64,000 bases of DNA from Vibrio panuliri (GTDB lineage: Bacteria; Pseudomonadota; Gammaproteobacteria; Enterobacterales; Vibrionaceae), in contig NZ_AP019654.1 in the NCBI RefSeq assembly GCF_009938205.1, positions 1,178,001 through 1,242,000 on the forward strand. The letters are read 5' to 3'. Shown in pieces: positions 61,286 to 64,000 of the stretch. The first letter of the stretch is position 1. The number at the start of each line of letters is the position of its first letter. The translations under genes were made by a program, and so were the position numbers. The notes under the pieces are model-generated. The model saw nothing but the letters and a program-made list of their open reading frames with translations. It searched no databases and was not told the origin of the DNA.

Positions 61286-61687
61286 TAACGATCCCAATTA
61301 GAACAATTAGTTAAATACTAAGCCGATTTGAGAGCAGTTAACAACAAAAGCTGAGGATTTTGCGGATTTTTTACCAGAAATATTTTTTTCTATCGAAAGG
61401 CGGAGAACACACTAATAATTGTTAATCCAGTGAGCTTTATCTGTGTGCAAATGAAAAGAAGTTGTTATAAAATGTTTTGAGTGAGTAAAAAAGCAGCAGT
61501 TAAGACGTAAAAACGCCCTTAATGATATAAATGTAGAATCATGGGGTTCCAATTCTAATCTCAAACTGTTTTACTTGCCATGCACAGAGCGTCACACATA
61601 CTTTTTTGAAGTGTAAAAATTATAATACACCTACACTTTTAAGACGCCGACATTAAGCAAACACAACAATAAATAAATGGTGATAAT
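61286..61687 (+). promoter_or_regulatory. Divergent spacer between clsA and the NSS transporter
   Basis: This 402-bp AT-rich region has no coding potential. A perfect TATAAT (61621-61626) is a candidate -10 for the transporter, without a good -35. Around it, AAGTGTA and TACACTT form an inverted pair. Nothing else stands out. Confidence 0.35.
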
Positions 61688-63118
61688 GTGGCTACAACTA
61701 CAAGCACTAAACCCCGCGATAGCTGGGGGTCTAAACTAGGCTTCGTGATGGCCGCTGCAGGTTCTGCAGTTGGTCTGGGTAATATTTGGAAGTTTCCATA
61801 CACAGCAGGTGAAAGTGGCGGCGGTGCCTTCGTCGCTATTTATCTTCTTTTCGTAATTTTTATCGGGTTCAGCGTGATGCTGACGGAGTTCGCGATAGGT
61901 CGTAAAACAGGTGTATCAGCCGTTGGTGCATTTAAATCGACTGATCGTCGTTGGACGTTCGTTGGCGTAATAGGGGTACTCAGTGGTCTATTGATTATGG
62001 GTTTCTACCCAGTCGTAGGCGGCTGGGCAGTGGCGTATATTTACAAAATAGCCACTGGCCTTTTGAGTACTCCGGAAGCCATTGGCGACAGCTTCGGCAG
62101 CTTTATCTCGGATCCGGTTCAGCCTCTAATGTGGATGGGGCTATATCTGTTACTTAACATTTTTGTCGTGATTCGTGGCGTTTCAGGCGGTATCGAGAAA
62201 GCGGGCAAAATATTAATGCCTCTACTCTTTTTGATTCTGGTCTTGGTTGCTGTGAAAGGGTTGAGCTTACCAGGTGCGATGGCAGGTCTTGAGTTCCTAT
62301 TTAAACCGGATTTTTCTAAAGTCGACAGCAGTGTCGTGCTGGCTGCATTAGGACAAGCTTTCTTCTCTTTGAGCTTAGGTATGGGTTGTATGATCACCTA
62401 TGGTAGCTACCTAAGGAAGAAAGAGAACCTAGTTCAAACAACCGCTATGGTTACGGCAATGGATACCGGGGTTGCACTACTTGCTGGTGTCGCTATGTTC
62501 CCAGCGATGTTTGCATTTAGCATGGAACCAGCTGCTGGCCCGGGTTTGGTTTTCGTGGTGGTACCGCAACTGTTTGCTGAGATGGGCGGGGTGATTGGCC
62601 TTCTGCTAGCGCTGCTATTCTTTATTGGCTTAAGTGTTGCGGCACTCACCTCATCGGTCTCTTTGCTAGAAGTTGTGGTTTCTTACCTCATTGATGAGAA
62701 AGGCATGAAGCGCCCAACTGCCGTGCTGAGTGCCAGTGCGGTTATGGCGACCCTATGTGTCTTTGCATCGCTTTCACTTGGCGGAACCGGACCTAAACTG
62801 TTCGATACCGGCGCGTTCGATATCTTTGATCTGTTGACCGATAAGATCTTCCTTGCCGTTGGCGGTATGTTTGTCTGTATTTTTGCTGGCTGGCGCCTCA
62901 ATCGTGAAGAGCTAGAGAAAGAAATTACCAATGAAGGTGAGGTTAAGTTCCCGTTATTTGGTGTTTGGTACAACTTAGTTAAGTATGTGATTCCATTTGC
63001 TGTCGCTATCGTTGCATTTGCTGGTGTTAAAGCTGGTTTTGATAGTGGGAAGGGTGAAATCATGGTGCTGGGCCTCGTGATTATAGGACTGGGTGCACTG
63101 GTTTCTAAGAAACTATAA
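61688..63118 (+). CDS. Sodium-dependent transporter (NSS/SNF family)
   Basis: The 476-residue membrane transporter has about 12 spans. The N-terminal signature AAAGSAVGLGNIWKFPYTAGESGGGAF holds the sodium and substrate sites of the neurotransmitter-sodium-symporter fold. Bacterial members move amino acids or related compounds with Na+, which suits a marine organism. The substrate cannot be read. The start is GTG (61688). It is a single gene with a terminator. Confidence 0.93.
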   Translation: MATTTSTKPRDSWGSKLGFVMAAAGSAVGLGNIWKFPYTAGESGGGAFVAIYLLFVIFIGFSVMLTEFAIGRKTGVSAVGAFKSTDRRWTFVGVIGVLSGLLIMGFYPVVGGWAVAYIYKIATGLLSTPEAIGDSFGSFISDPVQPLMWMGLYLLLNIFVVIRGVSGGIEKAGKILMPLLFLILVLVAVKGLSLPGAMAGLEFLFKPDFSKVDSSVVLAALGQAFFSLSLGMGCMITYGSYLRKKENLVQTTAMVTAMDTGVALLAGVAMFPAMFAFSMEPAAGPGLVFVVVPQLFAEMGGVIGLLLALLFFIGLSVAALTSSVSLLEVVVSYLIDEKGMKRPTAVLSASAVMATLCVFASLSLGGTGPKLFDTGAFDIFDLLTDKIFLAVGGMFVCIFAGWRLNREELEKEITNEGEVKFPLFGVWYNLVKYVIPFAVAIVAFAGVKAGFDSGKGEIMVLGLVIIGLGALVSKKL

Positions 63119-63140
63119 ACCAAAACGGTCGATTTTTAAG

Positions 63141-63172
63141 AGCCTACGGTGGTGACACTGTAGGCTTTTTTT
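63141..63172 (+). terminator. Terminator after the NSS transporter
   Basis: An imperfect stem AGCCTAC...GTAGGCT with an inner GTG/CAC pair and a small loop, followed by T7, lies 22 bp after the stop codon. Confidence 0.88.
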
Positions 63173-63448
63173 CGTTATTTGAGCGTACATTTGTTCCCTT
63201 TAAGGCAGGACGTTATGTGACTTTGTGCTCATAAAGTGATCAAAATAATGACTGGGCTATTGTTAATAAAAACAATAACTTTGAAGTGGCTCGCAAAGTG
63301 TAGTTGGAAATTCTGTTTTCAGGCATTGTTCGCGCACAAAGTGCTCATTGAGGATTGTCTCCACGCTACTTCTAATAGAATAATCGCGTTTTAGTGAATG
63401 ACCGCTGTGGTGCGGGAATGGCGATACAAAAATAATGGAAGGTGAATC
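63173..63448 (+). other. Non-coding spacer before the chemoreceptor gene
   Basis: This 276-bp segment holds the promoter of the gene at 63449. It contains a small inverted repeat ATTGTT/AACAAT near 63262 and a TAAAGTGATC segment that only partly matches a flagellar sigma-28 promoter. I see no coding potential. Confidence 0.3.
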
Positions 63449-64000
63449 GTGACGCTCTCTGTCAGGAAGAAATTGTATTTGGGGTTTGGCACAGTGCTGG
63501 CTTTGTTAATGCTTATCGTGAGCATTACTTGGTTAGAAGTGACGTCCTCGCATCAAGTTGCGGATGAAATTAGGAACGATGATGTTCCGGAAGTGGTGGG
63601 CTATCTCATGTTGCTTGACGAGGCTGGCGATGTGTATCGCGACGCGACTGGCGTTGTGATTGGCACTGAGGGCGCATTAAATGATTATTATCGCAACAAG
63701 GATGAGTTTTCGAGAGTATTGGCTGACGTTAAAAAACTCGAGCAAGATAAACCACAAGACCTCGCCAACATTACTGAGATTGCGCAGTATATGGCAAACT
63801 TTACCAGTCAATTTGAGCGCAATGTGTTGCCTGAGTTGAATAACGGAGGTTCGTTAGAAAAAGCGATCGAAGCATTGCGGGTATCCTATCAGGCGAATCT
63901 TATTCCGATAGAGCAGATATTAGATAAGGTCTCAAAGGATGAGATTGAAGGCTCTCAACTTGCACTTACCACGCTAACGGCTTCGTTTGATACGATTGAA
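63449..64000 (+). CDS. Probable methyl-accepting chemotaxis protein, N-terminal part
   Basis: The gene starts with GTG (63449) after GGAAGGTGAATC and stays open to the window edge, giving 184 residues. SVRKKLYLGFGTVLALLML forms the first membrane span, and the rest is a helical periplasmic sensor region (VPEVVGYLMLLDEAGDVYRDA onward). The start and layout match Vibrio chemoreceptors. The HAMP and signalling domains lie beyond the window, so a histidine kinase with a similar sensor cannot be excluded. It follows the NSS gene by 330 bp. Confidence 0.7.
   Translation, partial: MTLSVRKKLYLGFGTVLALLMLIVSITWLEVTSSHQVADEIRNDDVPEVVGYLMLLDEAGDVYRDATGVVIGTEGALNDYYRNKDEFSRVLADVKKLEQDKPQDLANITEIAQYMANFTSQFERNVLPELNNGGSLEKAIEALRVSYQANLIPIEQILDKVSKDEIEGSQLALTTLTASFDTIE

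Noticed and set aside
63200..63448. Possible flagellar sigma-28 promoter before the chemoreceptor gene
   Set aside because: Only the TAAAGT part matches; no GCCGATAA-like -10 at the right distance.

Overview
The window looks like a stretch of the large chromosome of a Vibrio species (Gammaproteobacteria, Vibrionaceae). Support comes from gene content and order: a FabV-type enoyl-ACP reductase, bioA//bioBFCD followed by htpX, an eight-gene lipid operon, purB, hflD, mnmA, gsk, an H-NS gene, a lysine-riboswitch-controlled NhaC-type transporter and hisGDCBHAFI in a row, then sapABCDF next to pspF//pspABC. From memory this matches the order on Vibrio cholerae chromosome 1. Nearly all of it is housekeeping DNA. 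I see no tRNA, rRNA, CRISPR array, insertion sequence or prophage.

Layout. 1-431 is the 3' end of fabV. 524-6705 (minus) is a type I secretion locus: ABC exporter, HlyD adaptor and a 972-residue RTX protein in which calcium-binding nonapeptide blocks alternate with three copies of a ~180-residue module. The exporter has no recognisable LSGGQ signature. 6833-11274 (minus) carries xthA, a 53-residue YbaM-like gene, priC, a TSUP permease and dinG. 11787-13541 (plus) holds a porin and a DUF2057 protein. 13590-18705 is the biotin cluster with divergent bioA and bioBFCD around a palindromic operator/promoter. A 55-residue small gene (18779-18946, minus) and htpX follow.

20318-26426 (plus) is a tightly packed operon: NTF2-like protein, short-chain dehydrogenase, FAD oxidoreductase, DUF1365, cyclopropane-fatty-acyl synthase, DUF2878, chalcone-isomerase-like protein and DUF3833 lipoprotein. 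It looks like a membrane-lipid modification system with a promoter region rich in TGTACAA/ATACAAA motifs. 26486-31656 contains purB and gsk, each with a PurR-like box, with mnmA-hflD and an 89-residue unknown between. 31753-34712 holds hns and the NhaC-type transporter with a lysine riboswitch. 34955-42335 is the complete his operon with a leader peptide (five consecutive His codons) and attenuator. A 243-bp array of the heptamer CTCGCTT lies directly after the his terminator, upstream of ppaC.

43727-49742 (minus) is sapABCDF plus a DUF2927 gene. 49901-52439 is pspF divergent from pspABC, with a sigma-54 promoter and paired upstream repeats. 52601-57804 is a tripartite efflux locus with two lipoprotein adaptors and one RND pump. 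tag, metC, clsA, a sodium-dependent (NSS) transporter and the 5' part of a probable chemotaxis receptor finish the window.

The nearest things to under-described systems are the RTX/type I secretion locus with the degenerate ATPase signature, the eight-gene lipid operon, the heptamer array and the small protein at 18779-18946. All functional statements rest on motif reading and remembered family knowledge; no database search was possible.
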